A stretch of 64,000 nt of DNA from Novosphingobium sp. GTDB taxonomy: Bacteria > Pseudomonadota > Alphaproteobacteria > Sphingomonadales > Sphingomonadaceae. The notes beneath the pieces are model-generated. The model saw only the letters and a list, made by a program, of their open reading frames with translations. It made no database searches and was not told where the DNA came from. Location: NCBI RefSeq assembly GCF_030696665.1, contig NZ_JAUYRV010000026.1, positions 143,330 through 207,329 of the forward strand, in the 5' to 3' direction. Shown one piece after another: positions 34,378 to 44,207 of the stretch (position 1 is the first letter of the stretch; the number at the start of each line of letters is the position of its first letter). The translations under genes were made by a program, and so were the position numbers.

Positions 34378-36987
34378 ATGGTCACAGCCTTTAGGACAAA
34401 TTTGCTTTGTGCCACCGCGCTATCGATCGCGTGTGCGCTTGCAGTGCCGGCACATGCCCAGGACGCTGCATCGCAGGGCGAAAAGCCCGAGGCGCAGGAA
34501 GGTGGCCTTGAGACAATCGTCGTCACGGCGCAGAAGCGCGAACAGAATTTGCAGGATGTTCCGGCCGCCGTTTCCGCCATAGGCGGCGAGACGCTGCGCA
34601 CGCGCGGCATCACGGAGACCTCAGACTTGATGGGCGCGATCCCCAGCCTGCAAGTCACCACTCCCTATGGTCGCACCCAACCGAATTTCTCGCTGCGCGG
34701 GATTTCAGTGGCGAACGAATTTTCCGCCTCCACTGCGTCGCCGGTTGGCGTCTATGTCGATGAAGTCTATCAGAGCTTCCGGGCGAGCCATGGCCTGCAA
34801 CTCTATGACATCGACCGGGTCGAGGTACTGCGCGGACCGCAAGGAACACTCTACGGTCGCAACACCACGGGTGGCGCGATCAGCTTCTTCACGCGCAAGC
34901 CGGATCTGGGAGAGGCCAATGGCTATCTGACCGCCGGCTATGCCAATTACGACACTTTCACGGTGCAGGGCGCCGCTGAAGCGACGCTGGTTCCCGACAT
35001 CTTGGGCGTCCGCGTCGCCGGTACTTTTGCAAAAGGGGATGGTTGGCAGCGCAATGTACTGCCTGGGAATGAGCGCGACCTAGGGACCACCGATACGATC
35101 GGCGGTCGCATCTCGATCCGCTTCCGGCCCGATCCCGATCTCGACATCAATTTGAAGCTCTATGCCGCGAAGGACGATCCATGGGGCACCGCGCCCTATG
35201 CAGGTGGTCAACTCGCGGGCGGGCAGGATGCGCTCGGCTATTCGCGTTACGATCCGCAACCTTTCCTAGGCGGGCGGTTGCTGCGTGACAATGAGGTCGC
35301 AGTTGATCGGGTAGGTAAGAACATCAGCAAGTCGAAAGGGATAGCCCTCAACATCAAATGGGATGTCAGCGACCAATTCTCCGTCACCTCGATTACCGGC
35401 TACGACACCGGCGACTATATCAACAATCCTGATGATTGCGATGGCGGCCCAGCCGATCTCTGCTCGATCGGCCTCACGTCGACGAGCAAGAATTTCAACC
35501 AGGATCTGCGTTTCAGCTATTCGAACGACCGCCTCGATATCATTGCCGGCCTTTATTATGGCAGGGACAAGGTCAAGTCGGTCAACTACCCGGACTTTTT
35601 CGGGGCGCTGAGGCCGCTGCTGCTTGGCGCCGGTCTTCCGGGCAGCTACAATAACGCCGCAATCGGAACGCCCGACGCGATCCGCTATATCCCAGCCTTT
35701 GCCGCCAATCCGGCGTTGGGGCCTGGCGATGCCGGATTCTGCGACGCGATCGAGATCAATCCCAACGGCTTCCTTGATGCACGCTCGCTGATTGCACTCC
35801 AGACCGACATCGCGATCAATAATACGGGCAATGGCGGCATGGGGGGTAGCTTTTCGGCGGGCTGCGCCGGGGCAGGCGCGCCTCCGTTCACCCCGATCCT
35901 CGGCGAACAGCGTTTTGACGTGTCGCGCCCCTCGAAGGCGATCTACGGCGACGTAACCTGGAAAACGACCGAGCGGCTGACCGTGGCGGTGGGTGCACGC
36001 TACACCCAGGATAAGGTCAATTACCTTAACGGCAGCACTTTCCTCTATGCGCTCGACGGTACGACGCCGGTTGTCAACCTGATCCCCTACAGCAATCCAT
36101 ACAACCCCAATCTCGCGCCGCTTGAGCAGCGCGAAAAGGCAAACAGGCTAACCGGCCGTATCAATGTCAGCTATGAGTTCGCCGATGATATCATGGGCTA
36201 TCTCCAGTACAGTCGCGGTTACCGCAGCGGCAGCTTCAACGGGCTTGCCTATCAGGGCGTCAATCAAGTCTATTATATCCAGCCTGAAAAGGTGAATGCA
36301 TATGAGGCGGGGCTCAAAACCCGGCTGTTCGATCGCCGCGTCCAACTTAACCTCGCGGGCTTCTACTACGAGTATTCGAATCACCAAGTAACGCAGGTGG
36401 TTGGCGCTACAACCTTCACGCGCAGCGCCAATGGTCGCCTGTTCGGTGGCGAGGCCGAACTCGCCTGGCAGGTGGCCGATACGTTGCGTTTCGATGCTTC
36501 GCTGGGCTATCTCAACAGCAAGTACAAAGGCAATGTGATCGATCCGGCAAACCCGGCAAGCCCGACATTGAACGTCAACGGCAATCCCTTCCCGAACGCG
36601 CCGGAGGTTACGTTCCAGGCCGGATTCGACTGGGATATGATCGATGACGGCACCAACAAGCTGACCTTGCGCGGTGATGCGTCCTACATGGGCAAGTACT
36701 ATTTTGATCCGTTCAAGAATTATGGGCAGACACCGTGCGATACACCCCCAGCGGGATCGAACATAACGCTCGCGGGTAAGGCGATTACATGCGCAAATCC
36801 GGGCTACTGGCTCGCCAATGCGCGATTAACCTATGCGCACGACAATATGTCGGTTAGCTTGTGGGCGAAGAATCTGTTCGACAAATATTACTACACCTAC
36901 GGCCTCAACATGAACGTGTTCGGCTACGATTATCTGAACCGCGGCATGCCGCGCACTTATGGCGTCGAAGCGACAGTCAAGTTCTGA
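34378..36987 (+). CDS. TonB-dependent receptor of the alcohol/beta-oxidation cluster
   Basis: 869 residues. Signal peptide ends at VPAHAQ; TonB box region TIVVTAQKREQNLQDVPAAVSAIGG; plug with NFSLRGISVANEF and VEVLRGPQGTLYGRNTTGGAISFFTRKP; barrel ends VEATVKF. GGGGAGGA lies 5 nt before the ATG. It stands as its own unit: the 31-nt motif is upstream and a strong terminator follows. It likely imports the cluster's substrate. Confidence 0.93.
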   Translation: MVTAFRTNLLCATALSIACALAVPAHAQDAASQGEKPEAQEGGLETIVVTAQKREQNLQDVPAAVSAIGGETLRTRGITETSDLMGAIPSLQVTTPYGRTQPNFSLRGISVANEFSASTASPVGVYVDEVYQSFRASHGLQLYDIDRVEVLRGPQGTLYGRNTTGGAISFFTRKPDLGEANGYLTAGYANYDTFTVQGAAEATLVPDILGVRVAGTFAKGDGWQRNVLPGNERDLGTTDTIGGRISIRFRPDPDLDINLKLYAAKDDPWGTAPYAGGQLAGGQDALGYSRYDPQPFLGGRLLRDNEVAVDRVGKNISKSKGIALNIKWDVSDQFSVTSITGYDTGDYINNPDDCDGGPADLCSIGLTSTSKNFNQDLRFSYSNDRLDIIAGLYYGRDKVKSVNYPDFFGALRPLLLGAGLPGSYNNAAIGTPDAIRYIPAFAANPALGPGDAGFCDAIEINPNGFLDARSLIALQTDIAINNTGNGGMGGSFSAGCAGAGAPPFTPILGEQRFDVSRPSKAIYGDVTWKTTERLTVAVGARYTQDKVNYLNGSTFLYALDGTTPVVNLIPYSNPYNPNLAPLEQREKANRLTGRINVSYEFADDIMGYLQYSRGYRSGSFNGLAYQGVNQVYYIQPEKVNAYEAGLKTRLFDRRVQLNLAGFYYEYSNHQVTQVVGATTFTRSANGRLFGGEAELAWQVADTLRFDASLGYLNSKYKGNVIDPANPASPTLNVNGNPFPNAPEVTFQAGFDWDMIDDGTNKLTLRGDASYMGKYYFDPFKNYGQTPCDTPPAGSNITLAGKAITCANPGYWLANARLTYAHDNMSVSLWAKNLFDKYYYTYGLNMNVFGYDYLNRGMPRTYGVEATVKF

Positions 36988-36999
36988 TCGCTGCTGCGA

Positions 37000-37043
37000 C
37001 GGGGGCGGCGGGCATCCTCTCCCGCCCGCTGCCCCCGATTTTT
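37000..37043 (+). terminator. Strong terminator after the receptor
   Basis: Long GC stem (CGGGGGC...GCCCCCG with inner GGGC/GCCC) followed by GATTTTT. It begins 12 nt after the receptor stop and separates it from the aldehyde dehydrogenase unit. Confidence 0.8.
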
Positions 37044-37072
37044 CGACCTGACTTTCAGACCGAGGAGTATCC

Positions 37073-37216
37073 ATGATGCGTTCCACCGGCAACGGTCCCT
37101 CATTCATCGGCACGGCGTACAGAATCGAGCGCGCTGCGATCACTGAGATCGGCGCAGCTGAAAGCACCGCCCAGGCGAGCAGCGCCGAGCGGCCGGCGCG
37201 CCTCCGGACGATTTAA
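37073..37216 (+). CDS. Short leader ORF (47 aa) coupled to aldehyde dehydrogenase
   Basis: Begins MMRSTGNGPSF and ends at TAA one base before the GTG of the next gene. GAGGAG lies 5 nt before its ATG, while the downstream GTG has no clear ribosome-binding site. This arrangement suggests translational coupling. It has no recognisable domain. It may be a real leader peptide or just the remains of a longer N-terminus. Confidence 0.4.
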   Translation: MMRSTGNGPSFIGTAYRIERAAITEIGAAESTAQASSAERPARLRTI

Positions 37217-37217
37217 C

Positions 37218-38642
37218 GTGGATGCGTCTTGGAACAGAACTGAGCTGGAACGAATTTTCGCGACCCAACGCGAAGGGACGCGTGAGCAGGTTTCGCGCAG
37301 CTACGAAGAACGCATGGACCTGCTCGGGCGCCTTGGCCGGATATTTGAGCAGCACAGAGACGAATTGGTCGATGCCGTTGCCGCCGATTTCGGCATTCGA
37401 TCCCGCTACGAGACTATCCTGCTCGACCTGATGCTTGGCATATCGGAAATTAAATTTGCGCGCCGCAATCTGAAGACGTGGCTGAGGCCGCGGCGGGTGA
37501 AGACTGACATCTTCGGCCTTCCCGGTTCATCGCGCCTGGTCCCCCAGCCCCTAGGTGTGGTGGGCGTTCTCGGCACGTGGAACTATCCGCTCGGCACCAT
37601 ATTCGTTGGCGCGGCCGGTGCATTGGCGGCCGGCAACCGCGTGATCGCAAAGCCGAGCGAAGTTTCCGCCAACGCCGCCGAAGCCAGCGAGCGGCTTGTG
37701 CGCCGGTATTTCGCCGAAGAGGAATTCGCGATTGTCCAGGGCGGGCCCGACATGGCACAGGCGATGACGGCCCTACCTTTCGACCATATTCTCTTCACCG
37801 GTTCACCCGCGGTTGGCCGCAAAGTCTATGAAGCGGCGGCTGCCAACCTTACACCTGTTACTCTGGAACTTGGCGGCAAATGCCCTGCCATCGTGGGCAA
37901 GGGTGCATCGCTTGCACAAGTCTGTGAAAGCTTAGTGTTCGGCAAGCTGCTCAACGCCGGCCAGACCTGCATCGCCGCTGACTATGCCTTCGTCCATGTC
38001 GATCAGATGGAAAGCTTCGTCGCCGCACTCCGCGCTCAGGTTGCCAAATGCTACCCCAACGCGGCAAGCAACCCCGATTTCACCAGTATCATCAATGACC
38101 GACAGTTCGCGCGGCTCCAAGGTTTGCTCGATGATGCCGAAGCCAAGGGCGCGACGGTGCTCAACCTCTCGGACAACGGCGATGGAACGCTTCCTGAACG
38201 GCATCGGATCGTGCCGTTGGCGGTTCTCGACGTTACCGATGACATGGCGATGATGCAGGAGGAGATTTTCGGACCGATCCTGCCGATCATGCCATATCGC
38301 TCCGAAGACGATCTCATTCGCTACGTAAACCGGCATGAGCGCCCGCTGGCGCTCTATTATTTTGGCGACGAAAGTGAGGAACGGCGCAAGATCATTTCCG
38401 AAACGCACGCTGGCGGCGTGACTCTCAACGGCACGGTCATGCACGTCTTCCAGCGCCGGCTGCCTTTCGGTGGCATCGGACAGAGCGGCATCGGTGCCTA
38501 TACCGGCGTCGCCAGTTTCGAGCGCTTCACTCATTACAAGCCGGTGTTCTCTCAGCCGAAACTCAGCCTGCTTGGTCAACTTCTGCCACCCTATTCGAGC
38601 AAGACCGAAGGACTACTCAACATCTTCGAAAAGATCCTCTGA
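37218..38642 (+). CDS. Aldehyde dehydrogenase (coniferyl-aldehyde dehydrogenase-like)
   Basis: 474 residues of the NAD(P)-dependent aldehyde dehydrogenase superfamily. Visible: WNYPLGT and KPSEVSANAAE cofactor segments, FTGSPAVGRKV, catalytic Glu in LELGGKCP (near 218) and Cys in NAGQTCIAAD (near 252), and EEIFGPILP. The short form lacking a long N-terminal arm fits the coniferyl-aldehyde/fatty-aldehyde group. It oxidises an aldehyde to a carboxylic acid, probably the product of the GMC enzyme encoded 76 nt downstream. GTG start; coupling to the short upstream ORF is likely. Confidence 0.92.
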   Translation: MDASWNRTELERIFATQREGTREQVSRSYEERMDLLGRLGRIFEQHRDELVDAVAADFGIRSRYETILLDLMLGISEIKFARRNLKTWLRPRRVKTDIFGLPGSSRLVPQPLGVVGVLGTWNYPLGTIFVGAAGALAAGNRVIAKPSEVSANAAEASERLVRRYFAEEEFAIVQGGPDMAQAMTALPFDHILFTGSPAVGRKVYEAAAANLTPVTLELGGKCPAIVGKGASLAQVCESLVFGKLLNAGQTCIAADYAFVHVDQMESFVAALRAQVAKCYPNAASNPDFTSIINDRQFARLQGLLDDAEAKGATVLNLSDNGDGTLPERHRIVPLAVLDVTDDMAMMQEEIFGPILPIMPYRSEDDLIRYVNRHERPLALYYFGDESEERRKIISETHAGGVTLNGTVMHVFQRRLPFGGIGQSGIGAYTGVASFERFTHYKPVFSQPKLSLLGQLLPPYSSKTEGLLNIFEKIL

Positions 38643-38718
38643 CGTGGCTGCGGCGGTTGATGCTGGCATGTTGCATGACGCCGGGTCGCCAGCATGGGTC
38701 GAATGACAAGGGAAGCAA

Positions 38719-40353
38719 ATGGCTGACTATGTAATTATTGGAGGTGGGTCGTCGGGCGGCGTTATCGCCAGCCGGTTGTCCGAGGACCCCGATGTCACCG
38801 TTTGCCTGCTCGAGGCAGGCGGCCCAGGCACCTCGCCGCTTGTGTCCACGCCCGGCGCTTTTGCGGCGCTGATCCAAGACTATCGGATCAATACGCTCAA
38901 CTGGCGGTTCAACACCGACCCTTCAAAGGCGCTCAACGACCGCCGCCTCTACAATCCGCGCGGGAAGATGCTGGGTGGATCGAGCGGTATGAACGGGATG
39001 GTCTATATCCGCGGCGACCGGTCGGATTTCGACCACTGGGCCGAACTCGGCAACGACGGCTGGGGTTACAACGATGTCCTGCCCTATTTCCGCAAGGCTG
39101 AGAATAATGAGCGCGGTGAGGATGAGTTTCACGGCTCGTCGGGACCGCTTCACGTATCCAACGGCAAGCGCGAATTCGATGTCTATGATGCTTTCATCGA
39201 GGCGGCGACTGGACTGGACCATCAAGCCAATCCGGACTTCAATGGGGCCAGCCAGGAAGGTGTCGGCATCTATCAGTTTACCGTGAAGGACGGGAAGCGC
39301 GCCAGCGTGAAGGCGTGTTACCTTGATCCGGTGATGGGCAGGCGCGGCAACCTCCGCGTCGAAGTACATGCCCGCGTCCATCGTATCAGGTTTGAGGGCA
39401 ACCGCGCGGTGGCAGTCGAGTATTCCCAGGACGGGCAGTTGAAGACGATCCCGTGCGAAAAGGAAGTCATTGTCAGCGGCGGCGCCTATAATTCGCCCCA
39501 ACTGTTGATGCTTTCCGGTATCGGACCGCGTGATGAGTTGGAGAAGCATGGAATCGAAGTGATTCATGATATTCCCGGTGTCGGCCAGAATCTTCACGAC
39601 CATCCTGACCTGATGCTGGTCTACCAGTCGAAGAAGCGGCTCGGGATCGCACTCAATGTCGTTGGCGCGATCAAGACCGTGCGAGACCTATTCCAGTATC
39701 TCACGCAAAGGAAAAGCTGGCTGGCATCGCCGCCCACGGCTGCAGGCGGTTTCTTGCGATCCGCGCCGGGGCAGAACCGGGCGGATTGCCAGGTCCATGT
39801 CGTGCCGCTCGCCTATCGCGACCATGCGCGCGACTACAAGCTGATGACGAAATGGGGCTATACGATCATTCTCAATATTGGGCGCCCAAAGAGCCGCGGC
39901 TGGGTTGCCTTACATGACTCAAACCCCGAATCCGATCCCAAGATGGACCTCAATCTCTTGAGTCATCCCGACGACCTCAAGACGTTGCGCAATGCCTTCC
40001 GTGTCGTGCAGGAGATCCTGCATTCGGATCGCATGAAGGCGATGATGAAACGGCCTCTCTATCCTGACCGCTACCTTGAAACTGATGAAGAGATCGACGC
40101 CTATATCCGGGCAGAAGCCAATCATGCTTATCATCCGGTGGGAACATGCAAGATGGGCACCGACGAGATGGCGGTGGTCGACAACCGCCTGCGCGTTCAC
40201 GGCCTCGCAAATATCCGCGTGGCCGATGCCTCGATCATGCCATCAGTCGTCAACGGCAACACCAATGCAACCTGCATCATGATCGGCGAGAAAGCCGCCG
40301 ACATGATCCGGCACGATAATATGAGCAGCAAGAATAGCATCGCAGAATATTGA
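38719..40353 (+). CDS. GMC family FAD-dependent alcohol oxidoreductase
   Basis: 544 residues. N-terminal ADP-binding motif VIIGGGSSGGVIASRL with LLEAGG; GMC signature 1 RGKMLGGSSGMNGMVYIRG; signature 2 GGAYNSPQLLMLSGIGP; catalytic His in HAYHPVGTCKMG and the second conserved residue in NGNTNATCIMIGEKAAD. It oxidises a primary alcohol to an aldehyde, which the adjacent aldehyde dehydrogenase can take further. Related enzymes include polyethylene glycol, alkanol and choline dehydrogenases. No signal peptide, so it is cytoplasmic. Confidence 0.93.
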   Translation: MADYVIIGGGSSGGVIASRLSEDPDVTVCLLEAGGPGTSPLVSTPGAFAALIQDYRINTLNWRFNTDPSKALNDRRLYNPRGKMLGGSSGMNGMVYIRGDRSDFDHWAELGNDGWGYNDVLPYFRKAENNERGEDEFHGSSGPLHVSNGKREFDVYDAFIEAATGLDHQANPDFNGASQEGVGIYQFTVKDGKRASVKACYLDPVMGRRGNLRVEVHARVHRIRFEGNRAVAVEYSQDGQLKTIPCEKEVIVSGGAYNSPQLLMLSGIGPRDELEKHGIEVIHDIPGVGQNLHDHPDLMLVYQSKKRLGIALNVVGAIKTVRDLFQYLTQRKSWLASPPTAAGGFLRSAPGQNRADCQVHVVPLAYRDHARDYKLMTKWGYTIILNIGRPKSRGWVALHDSNPESDPKMDLNLLSHPDDLKTLRNAFRVVQEILHSDRMKAMMKRPLYPDRYLETDEEIDAYIRAEANHAYHPVGTCKMGTDEMAVVDNRLRVHGLANIRVADASIMPSVVNGNTNATCIMIGEKAADMIRHDNMSSKNSIAEY

Positions 40354-40362
40354 ATTGGACGA
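40332..40362 (+). promoter_or_regulatory. Cluster motif copy 2 (GAATAG-N11-ATTGAATTGGACGA)
   Basis: Overlaps the 3' end and stop of the GMC gene and lies 120 nt before the acyl-CoA ligase ATG. It contains the same exact 14-nt block as copies 1 and 3. It implies a separate promoter for the beta-oxidation genes. Confidence 0.6.
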
Positions 40363-40420
40363 TTGGATCAATGCTGCAGACACAGATGCTTACGAAAAGA
40401 AGTCCGGAGAGGCCTATCGC

Positions 40421-40483
40421 ATGTCAGTTTATTATGTGTCGACTGCGCCATTGTGGGCGAGCGCCTTAGAGGAGCGCGGCTGA
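40421..40483 (+). CDS. Possible 20-aa leader peptide overlapping the acyl-CoA ligase start
   Basis: Reads MSVYYVSTAPLWASALEERG, with GGAGAGG about 8 nt upstream, and its TGA overlaps the ligase ATG as TGATG. Such stop-start overlap suggests coupling or a regulatory leader. Too short to judge coding by composition. Confidence 0.3.
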   Translation: MSVYYVSTAPLWASALEERG

Positions 40484-42027
40484 TGGACGTCCGTACGCAA
40501 ATACGTCGCGCCGCACGTTATTTCGCCCAGCAAGAGGCTCTCGTTCACGGCCACAGGCGGTTGACTTTCTCGGAAGCCTGGTTGCGCGGCGTGAAGCTCG
40601 CAAATGCTCTTGCGGAGTGCGGCCTTCAACCGGGTGACCGGATTGCTACGCTGGAGAAGAACTCCATCGAGGCCGCCGACATCATACTGGCGGCTGCCAT
40701 TGGAAACTATACGCGTGTTCCTCTCTATGCGCGCAACCGATGTGAAGCGCACGCCCATATGATCGCGAGTACCGGATCTCGGTTGGCGCTGGTCGATGAG
40801 GCATTGGCTTCGGAGTTGGCGGGGCTGGATGCCCAAGCTCCGACGCTTGAGCGGATCATTATCCGCGATCACAACTATGAGAATTGGTTGGCGACAGCCT
40901 CGGACCGGGATCCCGATCCCGTCGTCGCGCCGGAGGACTATTGTGTCATCCGCCACACCGGCGGCACGACGGGCAAACCCAAGGGCGTTGCCTATCGGCA
41001 CCGTTCATGGATGACGATCTCCGCCGCATTTTTCAGCATCGGCCCCCAAGTGGCTCCAGGGGATGCCATTCTGCATGTCGGCCCGTTGTCCCATGCATCG
41101 GGCTTCCTGTTCGTGCCGGCCTGGTATTGCGGCGCCCGCAACGTGATGATGGACGGCTTCGATCCAGCGTCCTTTCTTGACACTCTCGAGCAGGAACGGA
41201 TCAGCCATGCCTTTGTAGCCCCCACCATGCTCAATGCCATAGTGCATCACGACGGGGCATATGGCCGCCACTTTCCGAATTTGAAGTTTCTGCTGAGTGC
41301 TTCAGCGCCGATCTCCGAGCCGACGCTTCGCAAGTCGTGCCAGATATTCGGGAATCATGTTCTTCATTCGGGCTATGGACAGACCGAAATCCTGCCCATC
41401 GCGTCTATGGGGCCCAACGAGTGGTTCGGCGAATTTGAAGGTTCTGCCCCAATTCGGGCGGTCGGACGTCCCATGAGCGGCGCCGATATCGAAATCCGTA
41501 ACGAGGACGGAAAGGTGCTGGGACCAAACGAGCCCGGCGAGATCGTCGCACGGTTCGAAAATGGCCAGATGGAGGAATTCTGGAACGATCCGGAGGAAAC
41601 CGCCCGGCGCATGGAAGATGGCTGGGTCAAAACCGGCGATGTCGGCATGATCGACACAAACGGATTTTTGTATCTGCTCGATCGCAACAACGACATGATC
41701 GTGTCAGGCGGCTTCAATATCTATCCCACCGAAATCGAAAACGTAATTGCCGACCATCCCGGTGTACTCGAGGTCGCGGTCTTTGGCGTGCCCCATGAAA
41801 AATGGGGTGAAACGCCGCTTGCAATGGTGCGTGTCAAGCCCGGAGCACAAATCACGGAGACCGAGATAATAGATTTGGTGCGCCAGCGTCTGGGCTCCGC
41901 AAAAAAGCCAAGCAAGGTCGTTTTTACCGCCGAGCCACTGCCGTTGAGCAATGTCGGAAAGGTGCTTCGTTCAAAGCTTCGAGAGCCCTATTGGGCGGGC
42001 CAGGACCGGCGCATTTCGGGGGCATGA
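40483..42027 (+). CDS. Acyl-CoA ligase (AMP-binding, class I adenylate-forming)
   Basis: 514 residues. Adenylation motifs: HTGGTTGKPKGVAYRH (near 161), YGQTE (near 303), TGDVG (near 386), DRNNDMIVSGGFNIYPTEIE, and the catalytic Lys in LPLSNVGKVLRSKLR near the C-terminus. It activates a carboxylic acid to acyl-CoA with ATP. Start at 40483 is supported by GAGGAG 8 nt upstream; a longer in-frame reading has no family similarity. First enzyme of a five-gene beta-oxidation run and the natural next step after the alcohol and aldehyde dehydrogenases. Confidence 0.92.
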   Translation: MDVRTQIRRAARYFAQQEALVHGHRRLTFSEAWLRGVKLANALAECGLQPGDRIATLEKNSIEAADIILAAAIGNYTRVPLYARNRCEAHAHMIASTGSRLALVDEALASELAGLDAQAPTLERIIIRDHNYENWLATASDRDPDPVVAPEDYCVIRHTGGTTGKPKGVAYRHRSWMTISAAFFSIGPQVAPGDAILHVGPLSHASGFLFVPAWYCGARNVMMDGFDPASFLDTLEQERISHAFVAPTMLNAIVHHDGAYGRHFPNLKFLLSASAPISEPTLRKSCQIFGNHVLHSGYGQTEILPIASMGPNEWFGEFEGSAPIRAVGRPMSGADIEIRNEDGKVLGPNEPGEIVARFENGQMEEFWNDPEETARRMEDGWVKTGDVGMIDTNGFLYLLDRNNDMIVSGGFNIYPTEIENVIADHPGVLEVAVFGVPHEKWGETPLAMVRVKPGAQITETEIIDLVRQRLGSAKKPSKVVFTAEPLPLSNVGKVLRSKLREPYWAGQDRRISGA

Positions 42028-42093
42028 CCGACGCAGCCATCCTAGCCACATCCTCTATTCCGGTGACCGCCTGCCGGCGCGCGGGAGACTGCA

Positions 42094-42888
42094 ATGGATT
42101 ATGAATACATCCTGGTTGAGCAACGCGGCCCAGCGCTTTGGGTGACCCTCAACCGGCCGGCAGCGTTGAACAGTCTGTCGTTGGCTTTGGCCGAGGAACT
42201 AGCCGCAGCGATCGAGGCAGCGGAAGCAGATGCGACGGTGCGCGCTTGCATTCTTACCGGCGCCGGACGGGCGTTTTGCGCTGGCGCGGATCTGCTCGCA
42301 ATTGGCGATGGAACAGGCGGACAAACTCTCGCCGAACGCTTAAATCTGTTTCTGCCGCGGCTCGGTCAGGCTTTTAACAGGATCGAGACGTCGCGCCTTC
42401 CGATAATTGCGGCGGTCAACGGCCTTACGCTCGCCGGCGGCTTGGAACTGGTGTTGTGCTGTGATCTCGTCATTGCCGCGCACCCGGCCAGATTTGGCGA
42501 CGCCCATGCAAATTACGGCCTGTTGCCCGGCGGTGGAGGGTCGGTTCGACTCCCTAGGAAGATCGGCGAAGCGCGTGCGAAACATCTGATGATGACCGGC
42601 GGGACCATCTCGGCTGCCGAGATGAAGGAAGCCGGACTCGTGACCCAACTGGTTGCTCCCGAGGATCTCATTGCGGCAGCGCAAGCGCTGGTAGAATCTC
42701 TTGCAGAAAAGAGCCGGCCAGGGCTCGCCTACATGAAGCAGCTAGTCCGCGCTGCGCAGGATAGCTCGCTCGAAGTCGGGCTGCGTCAGGAACTCGAAGC
42801 CATGGCTGCTTACGCCTTGTCCAACGACATTGTCGAAGGACTGGCGGCATTCCGGGAGAAGCGGAAGCCCGATTTTTCCGACCGGTGA
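42094..42888 (+). CDS. Enoyl-CoA hydratase/isomerase family protein
   Basis: 264 residues of the crotonase fold. Oxyanion-hole segments AFCAGADLLAIG and GLTLAGGLELVLCCDL are present, the latter with the first catalytic Glu. The second Glu, normally in a PE pair, appears replaced by His (RFGDAHANYGLLPGGGG), so activity may be isomerase, hydrolase or lyase rather than plain hydration. GGGAG lies 6 nt before the ATG. It lies between the ligase and the thiolase in the same operon. Confidence 0.88.
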   Translation: MDYEYILVEQRGPALWVTLNRPAALNSLSLALAEELAAAIEAAEADATVRACILTGAGRAFCAGADLLAIGDGTGGQTLAERLNLFLPRLGQAFNRIETSRLPIIAAVNGLTLAGGLELVLCCDLVIAAHPARFGDAHANYGLLPGGGGSVRLPRKIGEARAKHLMMTGGTISAAEMKEAGLVTQLVAPEDLIAAAQALVESLAEKSRPGLAYMKQLVRAAQDSSLEVGLRQELEAMAAYALSNDIVEGLAAFREKRKPDFSDR

Positions 42889-42919
42889 GACCTGATCGGA
42901 TGCGGAACACATTGGAAGA

Positions 42920-44170
42920 ATGGATCAACGAATGACCGACATATTCGTCATGGGGGTTGGGATGACCCCGTTCGGAAAACAGTTCGACAAGAGCCTGAAA
43001 ATGCTCTGCGCCGAAGCTTCGTCGCAGGCCTTTTCCGACGCAGGATGCACCGCCGGCGATGTCGAAGCCATCTTCTTCGGCAATTGCGTCCAGGGGCATA
43101 TGGAGGGCCAGGACATGATCCGCGGCGAAATCGTGGCGCGAGCGATGGGCATCTCAAGCGTTCCCGTGGTGAATGTCGAAAACGCATGTGCGACGGCTTC
43201 CACGGCCTTGCACATGGCCGCCGCCTATGTTCGATCGGGGGCAGCGGATGTCGTACTCGCGCTCGGCGCGGAGAAGATGTACTCGCCCGACAAGGCGCTC
43301 ATGTTCAGTGCATTCGATGGCGCTTGGGACGTGCATGAAACCGAGTCGGGCCGCGCGCAGCTGCTGGCCATGGGCAATGGCGTCGATGTTCCGGAAGGAA
43401 CGACATCGAGTCAGCCTTACAGCGTTTTCATGGATGTATACGCCGCGATGGCACGCGCGCACATGAAGACCTACGGCTCGACGCAAGCGCAAATCGCGGC
43501 CGTCTCGGCGAAAAATCACATGCATTCGACGCGCAATCTGCTTGCCCAGTATCGCCTCCCATATACCGTCGAAAGTGTACTCGCTGCGCCTCCGATCGTT
43601 TACCCGTTCACACTGCCGATGTGCTCTCCGATCAGCGACGGCGCCGCCGCTGCGATCATCTGCAGCGAAGCCGGTCGGCGCAAACTGTCGGCAGCCCCGG
43701 ACAGGGCGCTAAGAATCCTGGCGTCTGTGCTGCAAACCGGCGCCGCGCGCGATCCCTTTGATTATGACCACCATGTCAGCCGCCTTGCGGCGAACCGGGC
43801 CTATGCGATGGCCGGCGTGGGGCCAGAAGATATTGGCGTCGCGGAGGTGCATGACGCCACGGCGGTTGGCGAGATCATTGAAATCGAGGCGCTCGGCCTG
43901 ACGCCGCCTGGCGAGGGCGGACTCGCGGCAGAGCGCGGTGAGACGGCGCTGGGTGGGCGTATTCCGGTAAACACGTCGGGCGGGCTTGAATGCAAGGGAC
44001 ATCCGATCGGCGCCACCGGGCTCGGCCAAATCTACGAGCTTGCGCTGCAATTGCGCGGCGAGGCGGAAGATCGACAGGTTCCGAATGCCCGGTTCGCGAT
44101 CGCGCAGAACGGCGGAGGTGTCATCGGGGTGGAAGAGGCGGTGGTCGCCGTCACGATCCTGGGCCGGTAG
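42920..44170 (+). CDS. Thiolase family protein (SCP-x-type acyl-CoA thiolase)
   Basis: 416 residues. Nucleophile Cys90 in NVENACATAS, His in CKGHPIGATGLGQ, and HDATAVGEIIEIEALGL as in SCP-x/lipid-transfer thiolases. The C-terminal end is NGGGVIGVEEA, without the usual second active-site Cys motif, also typical of the SCP-x group. It should cleave 3-ketoacyl-CoA, including branched or sterol side chains in related enzymes. Start could be 42920 or the ATG at 42932, which gives the standard family N-terminus. Confidence 0.9.
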   Translation: MDQRMTDIFVMGVGMTPFGKQFDKSLKMLCAEASSQAFSDAGCTAGDVEAIFFGNCVQGHMEGQDMIRGEIVARAMGISSVPVVNVENACATASTALHMAAAYVRSGAADVVLALGAEKMYSPDKALMFSAFDGAWDVHETESGRAQLLAMGNGVDVPEGTTSSQPYSVFMDVYAAMARAHMKTYGSTQAQIAAVSAKNHMHSTRNLLAQYRLPYTVESVLAAPPIVYPFTLPMCSPISDGAAAAIICSEAGRRKLSAAPDRALRILASVLQTGAARDPFDYDHHVSRLAANRAYAMAGVGPEDIGVAEVHDATAVGEIIEIEALGLTPPGEGGLAAERGETALGGRIPVNTSGGLECKGHPIGATGLGQIYELALQLRGEAEDRQVPNARFAIAQNGGGVIGVEEAVVAVTILGR

Positions 44171-44207
44171 TTGTCAGAGCGCGCCTAGGGAAACACGGGG
44201 TCACGAT

